Notes under the pieces: model-generated | Seen by the model: only the letters and a program-made list of their open reading frames with translations | The model's database searches: none | Told to the model about the DNA's origin: nothing | Assembly: GCF_021653975.1 (NCBI RefSeq) | Contig: NZ_JAJKFK010000014.1 | Coordinates: 1-64,000 of the forward strand | Length of the DNA: 64,000 bases | Direction: 5' to 3' | DNA from: Amycolatopsis sp. GM8 | GTDB lineage: Bacteria; Actinomycetota; Actinomycetes; Mycobacteriales; Pseudonocardiaceae | Shown here: one piece after another, positions 1 to 8,504 of the stretch | Layout: every line of letters begins with the position of its first letter | Position numbering within the stretch: the stretch's first letter is position 1 | Program-made: the position numbers and the translations under genes

Positions 1-93
1 CCACTCAACCACCCAAAGATGGTCGCGTTCGACTTGCATGTGTTAAGCACGCCGCCAGCGTTCGTCCTGAGCCAGGATCAAACTCTCCAACAA
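1..93 (-). rRNA. rrs: 16S rRNA, 5' end only (partial)
   Basis: The reverse complement begins with the universal bacterial 16S start AGAGTTTGATCCTGGCTCAG, followed by the conserved stretch that runs into the first variable helix. The rest lies beyond the left edge. The mature 5' end is placed about 7 nt before AGAGTTTGATC by analogy with E. coli numbering, so it is good to a few bases. Confidence 0.95.
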
Positions 94-130
94 TGTCGAA
101 AAATTTGATTGACTCTCATCAATCTCAAAG

Positions 131-147
131 GAACCCAAAACGGGTTC
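131..147 (-). other. hairpin in rrn leader (boxB/processing stem candidate)
   Basis: GAACCC and GGGTTC arms flank an A/T loop in the transcribed strand. It lies between boxA and the mature 16S end, where actinobacterial leaders carry boxB/boxC processing structures. The role is inferred from position. Confidence 0.5.
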
Positions 148-187
148 AAAAATAAGCTCTACTGGCTTAGTTCACTAGCACACTGTT

Positions 188-203
188 GAGTTCTCAAACA
201 ACA
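188..203 (-). promoter_or_regulatory. boxA antitermination element of the rrn leader
   Basis: The complement reads TGTTGTTTGAGAACTC, which matches the actinobacterial (mycobacterial) rrn boxA exactly as I remember it. It lies about 95 nt before the mature 16S end. BoxA in the nascent RNA recruits NusB/S10 and related factors so that polymerase ignores Rho while making untranslated rRNA. Confidence 0.85.
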
Positions 204-419
204 CGATTCTTAAACTTCCAGATCCAGTGCGAGCACCAGTCCGACTCGAATTTCTCATCGGGTTTGCGCTGCTCCAGACCAAGGCCACCCACTCTACCAC
301 CAACCGGCAGGAGCTTGGTTCGCGACCCCGCGCCACCCGGTCTCCCTGGCGACGAAGAGAAGATTACACCCTGGAAAACGGCGTCACGCAGGGGGGTCAC
401 CCTCCGACAAACACGCAGG

Positions 420-1694
420 TCAGGACACCAAACGGACGCCACCGGTGGTGCGCTTGCCGCGACGCACCACGAGCCACTTGCCGTGCAGCGCGTCGGCGGC
501 GGACGGGCGCCATTCCTCGTCGGCGATCTTCACGTTGTTCACGTACGCCCCGCCCTCCTTCACCGCGCGGCGCGCCGCACCCTTGCTGTCCACCAGTCCG
601 GGCGCGAGCAGGAGGTCGACGATCGTCGGTTCGTCGGCGAGCCGGGCCTCGCCGGCCGGGACCTCGGCCATCACCGCGTCGAGCGTCGACTCGTCGAGTT
701 CACCCAGCTCACCCCGACCGAACAGCGCCTGGCTCGCCAGGGTGACCTGCCGGGTCTGCTCCTCGCCGTGCACGAGCGTGGTCAGTTCCTCGGCGAGCTT
801 GCGCTGCGCCGCCCGTAGTTGTGGCTTGTCGGCGGTCAGCTGCTCCAGTTCGGCGATCTCCTCCCGGCCAAGGAAGGTGAACATCTTCAGGTACGGGATG
901 ACCTCCGCGTCGGCGACGTTCACGAAGTACTGGAACCACGCGTACGGCGAGGTCATCGACGCGTCGAGCCAGAGGTTCCCGCCGCCGGTGGACTTGCCGA
1001 ACTTGCGGCCCTCGGAGTCGGTGACCAGCGGCGTCGTCAGCGCGTGCACGGCGGCACCGTCGACCTTGCGGATGTAGTCCACCCCGCCGACGATGTTGCC
1101 CCACTGGTCGGAGCCGCCGATCTGCAGCTTCGTGCCGTACTTCCGGCTCAACATCAAGTAGTCGTAGGACTGCAGGAGCAGGTAGCTGAACTCGGTGTAA
1201 GACATGCCGTCCGCGGCGAGGCGCCGTTTGACCGTCTCCCGCGCCAGCATCACGTTGATCGAGAAGTGCTTGCCGACGTCGCGCAGGAAGTCCAGCGCGC
1301 TCACTTCGGCGAACCAGTTCAGGTTGTTCTCGATGACCGCGCCGGTGGGCGAGTCGTCGAAGGTCACGAACTTCTCCAGTTGCGCACCGATGCGCTGCAA
1401 CCGTTCCTGGATGACCTCGAGCCCGACGAGGGTGCGCTCCCCCACGTCCCGCGGGTCGCCGATCTGACCGGTCGCGCCACCGGCGAGCACGATGGGCCGG
1501 TGTCCGGCGCGCTGGAACCGGGCCAGCGTCAGCAACTGCACGAGGTTGCCGGCGTGCAGGCTGTCCGCGGTCGGGTCGAAGCCGCCGTAGAGCGTGAGCG
1601 GCCCGGCGTCCAGGTCCTTGCGGAGGGCGTCGAGGTCGGTGGACTGCGCGATGAGCCCGCGCCAGGACAGTTCGTCGAGAATGTGTTCGCTCAC
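420..1694 (-). CDS. tyrS: tyrosyl-tRNA synthetase
   Basis: Class I aminoacyl-tRNA synthetase of 424 residues that charges tRNA-Tyr in the cytoplasm. The HIGH-equivalent HAGN is at residues 47-50, the KMSKS-equivalent KFGKS at 231-235, and the tyrosine-site region GGSDQWGN at about 193-200. The C-terminal 65 residues (GAARRAVKEGGAYVNN) form the S4 RNA-binding domain of TyrS type I. The start is a GTG at 1694-1692. It lies 30 nt downstream of mpg on the same strand and directly upstream of an rRNA operon. As I recall, one rrn operon of fast-growing mycobacteria also follows tyrS. Confidence 0.97.
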   Translation of the reverse strand: MSEHILDELSWRGLIAQSTDLDALRKDLDAGPLTLYGGFDPTADSLHAGNLVQLLTLARFQRAGHRPIVLAGGATGQIGDPRDVGERTLVGLEVIQERLQRIGAQLEKFVTFDDSPTGAVIENNLNWFAEVSALDFLRDVGKHFSINVMLARETVKRRLAADGMSYTEFSYLLLQSYDYLMLSRKYGTKLQIGGSDQWGNIVGGVDYIRKVDGAAVHALTTPLVTDSEGRKFGKSTGGGNLWLDASMTSPYAWFQYFVNVADAEVIPYLKMFTFLGREEIAELEQLTADKPQLRAAQRKLAEELTTLVHGEEQTRQVTLASQALFGRGELGELDESTLDAVMAEVPAGEARLADEPTIVDLLLAPGLVDSKGAARRAVKEGGAYVNNVKIADEEWRPSAADALHGKWLVVRRGKRTTGGVRLVS

Positions 1695-1724
1695 GCCTCG
1701 ATACTCCCGTACCAGGTCAATCGA

Positions 1725-2330
1725 CTATTTACGGGGTCGGGCCCGGCGGTAGGCCGACACCGCGGGCGAGTCGATCCAGAACCGCCAGGGGGTGTCCATC
1801 GCCGCGGCCACGCCCACGCGCGGCCCGGTGCGGATGTCCGCCGCCCGGATCTCATCACCCGTGAACAGGCGCACCGGTGAATCCGGGTCGACGAGATCGG
1901 CGCCATTGTGCTCGGGCCCGATGCGCAGCGCGGAGGTCAGGCGCGCCGGTCCCCGGGCCAGCTCGCTGTCGCGTCGCGCGGCTTTCCGGCGGGCGCGGGC
2001 CAGGCCGGCACCTTCGGTCACCTCGGCCGCGCGGAGCAGCACCGCCCCCGCGCGACCGTCCTCGCACCCGACCACGTTGGCGCAAAAGTGCATGCCATAG
2101 ACGAAGTAGACATAGAGATGCCCGGCAGGGCCCCACATCACCGCGTTCCGCGCCGTGCGGCCGCGATAGGAATGCGAGGCGGGGTCGTCCACGCCGCGGT
2201 ATGCCTCGACCTCGACCAGCCGGGCGGCGACAGTGCCGTCCGGTCCGGTCGTCTCGATCACCGCGCCGAGCAGTTCGTGCGCGAGGTCGAGCGGGTCGAC
2301 CGCCAGTTCCTCGCGCTTGAACAGTCTCAT
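1725..2330 (-). CDS. mpg: 3-methyladenine DNA glycosylase
   Basis: 201-residue protein of the AAG/MPG fold that excises alkylated purines (3-methyladenine, hypoxanthine) in base-excision repair. Family signatures include EVEAYRGVDDPASH near residues 40-55 (with the catalytic Glu), the YVYFVYGMH strand, and the C-terminal NRPWRFW-like tail (here DTPWRFWID). The ATG at 2330 begins MRLFKREEL; earlier in-frame starts fall inside argH. It lies 10 nt after argH and 30 nt before tyrS. The mpg-tyrS pairing also occurs in M. tuberculosis, as far as I recall. Confidence 0.93.
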   Translation of the reverse strand: MRLFKREELAVDPLDLAHELLGAVIETTGPDGTVAARLVEVEAYRGVDDPASHSYRGRTARNAVMWGPAGHLYVYFVYGMHFCANVVGCEDGRAGAVLLRAAEVTEGAGLARARRKAARRDSELARGPARLTSALRIGPEHNGADLVDPDSPVRLFTGDEIRAADIRTGPRVGVAAAMDTPWRFWIDSPAVSAYRRARPRK

Positions 2331-2340
2331 CGGATGATCG

Positions 2341-3750
2341 TCAGCCGGCCCATGCCCGGAACCGGGTGACCCGGTCCTCCAGCCTCGCCAGCTGCTCGGC
2401 GACGCGGACCGGTGCGGTGCCGCCGCGGGCGTCACGCGACGCGACCGAACCTTCCACCGTCAGGACGTCCCGCACCAGCGGGGTCAGCGCGGGATGGATC
2501 TTCTCCAGCTCCTCGTCGGTCAGCTCCTCCAGCCCGACGCCGCGCGACTCGGCGACACGGACGCACTCCCCCGCCGCCTCGTGCGCGACGCGGAACGGAA
2601 CCCCTTGCCGCACAAGCCATTCCGCGATGTCCGTGGCCAGGGTGAAGCCCGCCGGGGCCAGCTCGGCGAGACGATCGGTGTGGAACGTGAGCGTGCCGAG
2701 CATCCCGGCGATCGCGGGGAACAGCAGCTCCAGCTGCTCGACCGAGTCGAAGACCGGTTCCTTGTCCTCCTGCAGATCCCGGTTGTACGCCAACGGCATC
2801 GCCTTGAGCGTCGCGAGCAGGCCGGTCAGGTTGCCGATGAGCCGGCCCGACTTGCCGCGTGTCAGCTCGGCCACGTCCGGGTTCTTCTTCTGCGGCATGA
2901 TCGAACTGCCGGTGGCCCACGCGTCGTCGAGGGTGACGTAGCCGAACTCGGCGGTGTTCCAGATGATCACCTCTTCGGCGATCCGGGACAGGTTCACCCC
3001 GAGCATCGCCAGCACGAACGCGAACTCCGCGGCGAAGTCGCGTGACGCGGTGCCGTCGATGGAGTTCTCCACGCTGGACACGAAACCGAGTTCCGTCGCG
3101 ACGGCCTCGGGATCGAGGCCGAGCGATGACCCGGCCAGCGCACCGGAACCGTACGGCGACTCGGCGGTGCGATCGTCCCAGTCCTGCAAGCGGCTCATGT
3201 CCCGCAGCAGCGCGTGCGCGTGCGCCAGCAGGTGGTGTGCCAGCAGGACGGGCTGCGCGTGCTGCAGGTGCGTGCGGCCGGGCAGGATCGCAGCCGGATG
3301 CTGTTTCGCTTGCGCCACAAGGGAATCGACGACGTCGAGCGTGCCCACGGTCACCCGGCGGGCGGCGTCGCGCAACCACATCCGGAACAGCGTCGCGACC
3401 TGGTCGTTGCGGGACCGGCCCGCCCGCAGCTTGCCGCCCAGCTCGGTCCCGGCGCGTTCCAGCAGCCCGCGTTCGAGGGCCGTGTGCACGTCCTCGTCCG
3501 CGAGCGTCGGCGTGAACGCACCGCTTTCGACGTCCGCGGCGAGCTGGTCGAGTGCGGTGAGCATCCCGTCCAGCTCGTCATCGGTGAGCAGGTCCGCGGC
3601 ACGCAGTACGCGGGCGTGTGCCTTGGACCCCGCGATGTCGTAGGGCGCCAGGCGCCAGTCGAAATGGGTCGAAGCCGACAGCTTCGCCATCGCCTCGGCC
3701 GGTCCACCGGCGAACCTGCCGCCCCACAACTGCATCGGCTTGTCAGCCAT
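2341..3750 (-). CDS. argH: argininosuccinate lyase
   Basis: 469-residue enzyme that splits argininosuccinate into arginine and fumarate, the last step of arginine synthesis. It belongs to the fumarase/aspartase superfamily: the signature loop GSSIMPQKKNPD carries the catalytic Ser, and the LWGGRF start is typical of ArgH. The ATG at 3750 follows the argG stop by only 5 nt, so the two are translationally linked. Longer upstream readings run through argG and are not credible. It is the last arg gene of the operon. Confidence 0.97.
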   Translation of the reverse strand: MADKPMQLWGGRFAGGPAEAMAKLSASTHFDWRLAPYDIAGSKAHARVLRAADLLTDDELDGMLTALDQLAADVESGAFTPTLADEDVHTALERGLLERAGTELGGKLRAGRSRNDQVATLFRMWLRDAARRVTVGTLDVVDSLVAQAKQHPAAILPGRTHLQHAQPVLLAHHLLAHAHALLRDMSRLQDWDDRTAESPYGSGALAGSSLGLDPEAVATELGFVSSVENSIDGTASRDFAAEFAFVLAMLGVNLSRIAEEVIIWNTAEFGYVTLDDAWATGSSIMPQKKNPDVAELTRGKSGRLIGNLTGLLATLKAMPLAYNRDLQEDKEPVFDSVEQLELLFPAIAGMLGTLTFHTDRLAELAPAGFTLATDIAEWLVRQGVPFRVAHEAAGECVRVAESRGVGLEELTDEELEKIHPALTPLVRDVLTVEGSVASRDARGGTAPVRVAEQLARLEDRVTRFRAWAG

Positions 3751-3755
3751 CAACC

Positions 3756-4955
3756 TCAGCTCTTCTGGTCGCGCTTCGCGGCGATCTTGCTCGGCAGGCC
3801 CCACAGCTGCACGAAGCCCTTGGCCAGCGACTGGTCGAACGAGTCGCCCTCGTCGTAGGTGGCCAGGTTGAAGTCGTACAGCGACTGCTCGCTGCGGCGC
3901 CCGGTGACCACCGCGGAACCACCGTGCAGGCGCAGCCGGATCTCGCCGGTCACGTGCTCCTGGCTCTTGGCGATGAACTGGTCGAGCGCGTCCTTGAGCG
4001 GCGAGAACCACAGACCGTCGTAGACCAGCTCGCCCCAGCGCTGCTCGACCTGCCGCTTGAACCGGGCCAGGTCGCGCTCCACCGTGACGTTCTCCAGCTC
4101 CTGGTGCGCGGTGATCAGCGCGATCGCGCCCGGCGCCTCGTAGACCTCACGGCTCTTGATGCCCACGAGCCGGTCCTCGACCATGTCCAGCCGGCCGATC
4201 CCGTGCGCGCCCGCGCGCTTGTTGAGCTCCTGGATGGCCTCCAGCATCGTGACCGGCTTGCCGTCGATCGCGACCGGGACGCCCTTCTCGAACGTCAGCA
4301 CGAGCTCGTCGGGCGCGCCGAAGTTGAGCGCCGGGTCCTCGGTGTAGGAGTAGACGTCCTTGGTGGGCTCGTTCCACAGGTCCTCGAGGAAACCGGTCTC
4401 CACCGCGCGGCCCCACACGTTCTGGTCGATCGAGAACGGGGACTTCTTGGTGACGTCGATCGGCAGGTTGCGCTCCTCGGCGTAGGCGATGGCCTTCTCC
4501 CGGGTCCACGCGAAGTCCCGGACCGGGGCGATCACCTTGAGGTCCGGCACGAGCGCGCCGAGCCCGACCTCGAACCGGACCTGGTCGTTGCCCTTGCCGG
4601 TGCAGCCGTGCGCGACGGTGGTGGCGCTGTGGTACTTCGCCGCCTCCGCGAGGTGCTTGACGATGACCGGCCGGGACAGCGCGGACACCAGCGGGTAGCG
4701 GTCCATGTAGAGCGAGTTCGTCTGCAGCGCGGGCAGGCAGTAGCCCTCCGCGAACTCGTCCCGCGCGTCGGCGACCACGGCGTCGACTGCGCCGCAGTCC
4801 AGCGCGCGCTGCCGGATCGTCTCCAGATCCTCACCGCCCTGGCCGAGGTCGACGGCCACCGCGATCACCTCGGCCCCGGTCTCCTCGGCGATCCAGCCGA
4901 TCCCCACCGAGGTGTCCAGCCCGCCCGAGTAGGCGAGTACAACCCGCTCAGTCAT
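3756..4955 (-). CDS. argG: argininosuccinate synthase
   Basis: 399-residue enzyme that joins citrulline and aspartate using ATP. The N-terminal LAYSGGLDTS is the PP-loop of the ATP pyrophosphatase family, and GCTGKGNDQVRFE is the second substrate-binding signature. The ATG at 4955 lies inside the last codons of argR, an 8-nt overlap, so translation of the two is probably coupled. Length and motifs are normal for the bacterial enzyme. Confidence 0.97.
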   Translation of the reverse strand: MTERVVLAYSGGLDTSVGIGWIAEETGAEVIAVAVDLGQGGEDLETIRQRALDCGAVDAVVADARDEFAEGYCLPALQTNSLYMDRYPLVSALSRPVIVKHLAEAAKYHSATTVAHGCTGKGNDQVRFEVGLGALVPDLKVIAPVRDFAWTREKAIAYAEERNLPIDVTKKSPFSIDQNVWGRAVETGFLEDLWNEPTKDVYSYTEDPALNFGAPDELVLTFEKGVPVAIDGKPVTMLEAIQELNKRAGAHGIGRLDMVEDRLVGIKSREVYEAPGAIALITAHQELENVTVERDLARFKRQVEQRWGELVYDGLWFSPLKDALDQFIAKSQEHVTGEIRLRLHGGSAVVTGRRSEQSLYDFNLATYDEGDSFDQSLAKGFVQLWGLPSKIAAKRDQKS

Positions 4956-5463
4956 TCCCGTTCTCCTTCACGTCTGTGTCCAAAGTAGACGACCGTCGCG
5001 CCAGTGCGGTGAAACGGCCGGCCAGGTCCCGCCCGGACAGCGGTTCCCTGGCGATCACCGCTACCGTGTCGTCGCCCGCGATCGAGCCGACGACTTCTTC
5101 CAGCGCTGCCCGGTCGATCGCGCTGGCGAGGAACTGCGCCGCACCCGGCGGTGTGCGCAGCACCGTGAGATTGCCCGAACAGTCCACCGAGACCATCAGC
5201 TCGGCGAGCAGCCGCGACAGCCGGGAGGTGCCGCCCTGCACCCCGCGCACCGGGCTGCCGTCCTCGGGGATGACGTACACCGGTGCCCCCGAGTCCGCGC
5301 CCCGCAGCTTCACCGCGCCGAGCTCGTCCAGGTCCCGCGACAAGGTAGCCTGCGTGACCTCGACGCCCTCGGCCGCCAGCAGTTTCGCCAGCTCGGTCTG
5401 GCTGCGGATGGCCATTGTGGACACCAGTTCGGTGATCCTGGCCTGCCGGGCGGCCCGGCTCAT
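4948..5463 (-). CDS. argR: arginine repressor ArgR
   Basis: 171-residue transcription factor. The N-terminal winged helix (SQTELAKLLAAEGVEVTQATLSRDL, residues about 20-45) binds ARG boxes. The C-terminal half carries the GTI-type arginine-binding and hexamerisation region (VGSIAGDDTVAV, GRDL). The ATG at 5463 overlaps the argF stop as ATGA. Being inside the operon makes it self-regulating. Its likely target is the palindromic box over the argC start at 10686-10703. Confidence 0.95.
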   Translation of the reverse strand: MSRAARQARITELVSTMAIRSQTELAKLLAAEGVEVTQATLSRDLDELGAVKLRGADSGAPVYVIPEDGSPVRGVQGGTSRLSRLLAELMVSVDCSGNLTVLRTPPGAAQFLASAIDRAALEEVVGSIAGDDTVAVIAREPLSGRDLAGRFTALARRSSTLDTDVKENGND

Positions 5464-6386
5464 CGTCGTTCGCTCAGCAACCACACCAACAACGCTTTCT
5501 GTGCGTGCAGCCGGTTTTCGGCCTCGTCCCACACCGCGCTCGCCGGGCCGTCGATGACCTCGTCGGTGATCTCCCAGCCGCGGTGCGCGGGCAGGCAGTG
5601 CAGCACGATCGCGTCCGGCGCGGCCTGGGCGAGCAGCTCGGCGTTGATCTGCAGCTTCCGGAACGGCGTCACCCTGTCCAGGCCGTCGTTCTCCTGCCCC
5701 ATCGACGTCCAGGTGTCGGTGACGAGCACATCCGCGCCCTCGACCGCCGCCTTCGGATCCGTGAAGACCGTGGCGCTGCCGCCGGTCTCCTCGGCGCGTT
5801 CCTTCGCCGCGAGCATGACATCCGCCAGCGGCTGGAAACCCTCCGGCGTGACGAGCCGGACGTGCATGCCCGCCGTCGTGCCGCCGAGCAACAGCGAATG
5901 CGCCATGTTGTTGGCGCCGTCGCCGAGGTACGTCAGCGTCAGCCCGGCGAGCTTTCCCTTGCGCTCGCGGATGGTCTGCAGGTCCGCGAGCACCTGGCAG
6001 GGGTGGAACTCGTCGGTCAGCGCGTTGACCACCGGCACTGTCGCGGCCGAGGCCATCGCGTTGAGGCGCTGCTGGGCGAAGGTCCGCCAGACCACCGCGT
6101 CGACGTAGCGCGACAGCACGCGCGCGGTGTCCTCGATGGTCTCTTCGCGGCCGAGCTGCATCGAGCGGCCGTCGACGATGATCGGGTGGCCGCCCAGCTG
6201 CGCGATGCCGACCTCGAAGGACAGCCGGGTGCGGGTCGAGTTCTTCTCGAACAGCACGGCGACCGATTTCGGGCCCGCCAGCGTGCGGTCGGCGAGCGGC
6301 TCCTTCTTCAGCCGGTCGGCCAGGTCGAGGACGGCCCGCTGCTCGTCGGGGGTGAGATCGTCGTCGCGGAGGAAGTGGCGTGGCAT
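5460..6386 (-). CDS. argF: ornithine carbamoyltransferase
   Basis: 308-residue enzyme that makes citrulline from ornithine and carbamoyl phosphate. It has the carbamoyl-phosphate loop STRTRLSFE near residue 50, the HPCQVLADL motif, and the ornithine-site HCLPAHRG near residue 265. The ATG at 6386 begins 1 nt after the argD stop. Its stop overlaps the argR start. Confidence 0.97.
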   Translation of the reverse strand: MPRHFLRDDDLTPDEQRAVLDLADRLKKEPLADRTLAGPKSVAVLFEKNSTRTRLSFEVGIAQLGGHPIIVDGRSMQLGREETIEDTARVLSRYVDAVVWRTFAQQRLNAMASAATVPVVNALTDEFHPCQVLADLQTIRERKGKLAGLTLTYLGDGANNMAHSLLLGGTTAGMHVRLVTPEGFQPLADVMLAAKERAEETGGSATVFTDPKAAVEGADVLVTDTWTSMGQENDGLDRVTPFRKLQINAELLAQAAPDAIVLHCLPAHRGWEITDEVIDGPASAVWDEAENRLHAQKALLVWLLSERR

Positions 6387-6387
6387 G

Positions 6388-7587
6388 TCAGTCCTTCGGG
6401 AGGGACGTGTCGAGTACGTCGGGCAGTGCGGCGAGGAAGCCCTGGGCCTGCTCGTCGCTGAGGATCAGCGGGGGCGCGAGCCGGATCGCGTCCGGGGCGA
6501 CCGGATTGACCAGGTACCCGGCGGCCTGCGCGGCCTGCGCGACCGCGGGCGCCACCGGCTTGCGCAACGCGATGCCGAGCAGCAGCCCGGCGCCGCGGAC
6601 GCCGCCGACGAGCGGATGCCCGAGCTGCTCGACCCCGGCCGCGATGTCCTTGCCCAGCGCGGAAACGTGGTCGTTGAGGTTGTCGCGCGCGATCGTCCGC
6701 AGGACCGCGAGCCCGGCCGCGCAGCACACCGGGTTGCCGCCGAAGGTGGTGCCGTGCTGCCCCGGCCTGAACAGGTCCGCCGCCTCGCCGACGGCGATCG
6801 TCGCGCCCAGCGGCAGGCCGCCACCGAGACCCTTGGCGACGGTGAAGACGTCCGGCACGATCCCGCTCTGCTGGAAGGCGAACCAGGTGCCGGTACGGGC
6901 GATCCCGGTCTGGATCTCGTCCAGGATCAGCAAAGCGCCGGCGTCCTTGGTGATCTCACGCGCGGCCTGCAGGTAGCCGTCGGGCGCGGGGATCACACCG
7001 CCCTCGCCGAGGACCGGCTCGAGCACGACCGCGGCGGTCTCGTCGTCGACCGCGGCCCGCAGCGCGTCGACGTCGCCGAACGGGATGTGCGTGACGCCGG
7101 GCATCAGCGGCTCGAACGGCTCGCGTTTGGGCGGCTGGCCGGTGAGTGCGAGCGAACCCATGGTGCGGCCGTGGAAAGCGCCTTCGCAGGCGATGATCTT
7201 GCTGCGCCCGGTGAGCCGGCTGATCTTGATCGCGGCCTCGTTGGCCTCCGCGCCGGAGTTGACGAACAGGACCTTCGCGTTGCCGGACAGGCCCGCGATG
7301 TCCAGCAGCACCTCGGCCAGCTCGACCGCGACCGGGTTCACATACAGGTTCGAGGTGTGGCCGAGCTTGCCGATCTGCTCGGTGACCGCGCGGACGATCT
7401 CGGGATGCGCGTGGCCGAGCGCGTTGACCGCGAGCCCGCCGAGCAGGTCGACGTACTCCTGGCCGTCGGCGTCCCAGACGCGCGCGCCCTCGCCGCGGAC
7501 CAGGGTCAGCTGCGGGGTGCCGTAGTTGTCCATCAACGCGGATTGCCAGTGCCCCTGGCCGTCCACATTGGACGTTATCTGGTTCAT
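6388..7587 (-). CDS. argD: acetylornithine aminotransferase
   Basis: 399-residue class III PLP aminotransferase that converts N-acetylglutamate semialdehyde to acetylornithine. It has the phosphate-binding NSGAEANEAA, the Asp-containing LILDEIQTGIARTG and the PLP lysine in TVAKGLGGG. The ATG at 7587 overlaps the argB stop (ATGA). Such enzymes can also serve lysine (DapC) synthesis, but the position in the arg operon fixes the main role. Confidence 0.95.
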   Translation of the reverse strand: MNQITSNVDGQGHWQSALMDNYGTPQLTLVRGEGARVWDADGQEYVDLLGGLAVNALGHAHPEIVRAVTEQIGKLGHTSNLYVNPVAVELAEVLLDIAGLSGNAKVLFVNSGAEANEAAIKISRLTGRSKIIACEGAFHGRTMGSLALTGQPPKREPFEPLMPGVTHIPFGDVDALRAAVDDETAAVVLEPVLGEGGVIPAPDGYLQAAREITKDAGALLILDEIQTGIARTGTWFAFQQSGIVPDVFTVAKGLGGGLPLGATIAVGEAADLFRPGQHGTTFGGNPVCCAAGLAVLRTIARDNLNDHVSALGKDIAAGVEQLGHPLVGGVRGAGLLLGIALRKPVAPAVAQAAQAAGYLVNPVAPDAIRLAPPLILSDEQAQGFLAALPDVLDTSLPKD

Positions 7588-8504
7588 GCGGGCTCCTGTT
7601 CGGGAAGGACCATGGTGCCGATGCCACGGGAGGTGAAGACTTCGAGCAGGACGGAGTGCGCTATCCGGCCGTCGATCACGTGAGCGCCGTGGACCCCGCC
7701 GCGCACGGCCCGCGCGCAAGCCTCCATCTTCGGGATCATGCCGCTGGCCAGGGTGGGCAGCAGCTGTTCGAGCCGGTCGACCTGGATGCGGTCGATCAGG
7801 GACGAGCGGTCGGGCCAGTTGGCGTACAGGCCTTCGACGTCGGTCAGCACGACGAGCTTCTCGGCGCCGAGCGCGGCGGCGAGCGCGCCCGCGGCGGTGT
7901 CGGCGTTGACGTTGTGCACGATGCCGTCGACGTCCGGGGCCACGGTCGAGACAACCGGGATGCGCCCGGCGTTGACGATGTCCAGCACCGCGTCCGGGTT
8001 GACCGAGGCGACCTCGCCGACCAGCCCGATGTCGACCGCCTCGCCGTTGACCGTCGCGTGCTTGCGCTCGGCGATGAACAGCTGCGCGTCCTCGCCGGAG
8101 ATGCCGACGGCGTAGGGACCGTGCGCGTTGATCAGGCCGACCAGTTCACGGCTGACCTGCCCGACCAGCACCATGCGCACGACGTCCATCGTCTCCGGCG
8201 TGGTGACGCGCAGGCCGCCCTTGAACTCGCCTTCGATGCCGAGGCGGCTGAGCATGCTGGTGATCTGCGGGCCGCCGCCGTGCACCACGACCGGGTGCAG
8301 GCCGGCGAGCCGCAGGAACACCATGTCCTGCGCGAAAGCACGCTTCAGCTCGTCGTCGACCATGGCGTTGCCGCCGTACTTGACCACGACGGTGGCGCCG
8401 TGGAACCGCTGCAGCCAGGGCAGGGCCTCGATGAGGACGCCGGCCTTCTCCGCCGCCGTGGCCAGCCGGTCGTCGGCGGGGATCAGGGATTCGGGGCGGG
8501 TCAT
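7584..8504 (-). CDS. argB: acetylglutamate kinase
   Basis: 306-residue amino-acid kinase that phosphorylates N-acetylglutamate, often the arginine-inhibited step. It shows VVKYGGNAM (phosphate-binding Lys) near residue 43, VHGGGPQI near residue 79, and NADTAAGALAAALGA in the ATP-binding half. The ATG at 8504 overlaps the argJ stop as ATGA. Confidence 0.96.
   Translation of the reverse strand: MTRPESLIPADDRLATAAEKAGVLIEALPWLQRFHGATVVVKYGGNAMVDDELKRAFAQDMVFLRLAGLHPVVVHGGGPQITSMLSRLGIEGEFKGGLRVTTPETMDVVRMVLVGQVSRELVGLINAHGPYAVGISGEDAQLFIAERKHATVNGEAVDIGLVGEVASVNPDAVLDIVNAGRIPVVSTVAPDVDGIVHNVNADTAAGALAAALGAEKLVVLTDVEGLYANWPDRSSLIDRIQVDRLEQLLPTLASGMIPKMEACARAVRGGVHGAHVIDGRIAHSVLLEVFTSRGIGTMVLPEQEPA

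Larger units (their letters stand above)
94..419 (-). promoter_or_regulatory. rRNA operon leader and promoter region
   Basis: This 326-nt gap separates the tyrS stop from the 16S gene and codes for nothing convincing. It holds the rrn leader: a boxA antitermination element, a short hairpin close to the mature 16S end, and A/T-rich sequence that is unusual in this genome. Two possible -10 hexamers are TAATCT (complement of 361-366) and TAGAGT (complement of 291-296). Neither has a good -35 at 17 nt, so the promoter position is unresolved. I see no clear intrinsic terminator after tyrS, so read-through into rrn is possible. Confidence 0.6.
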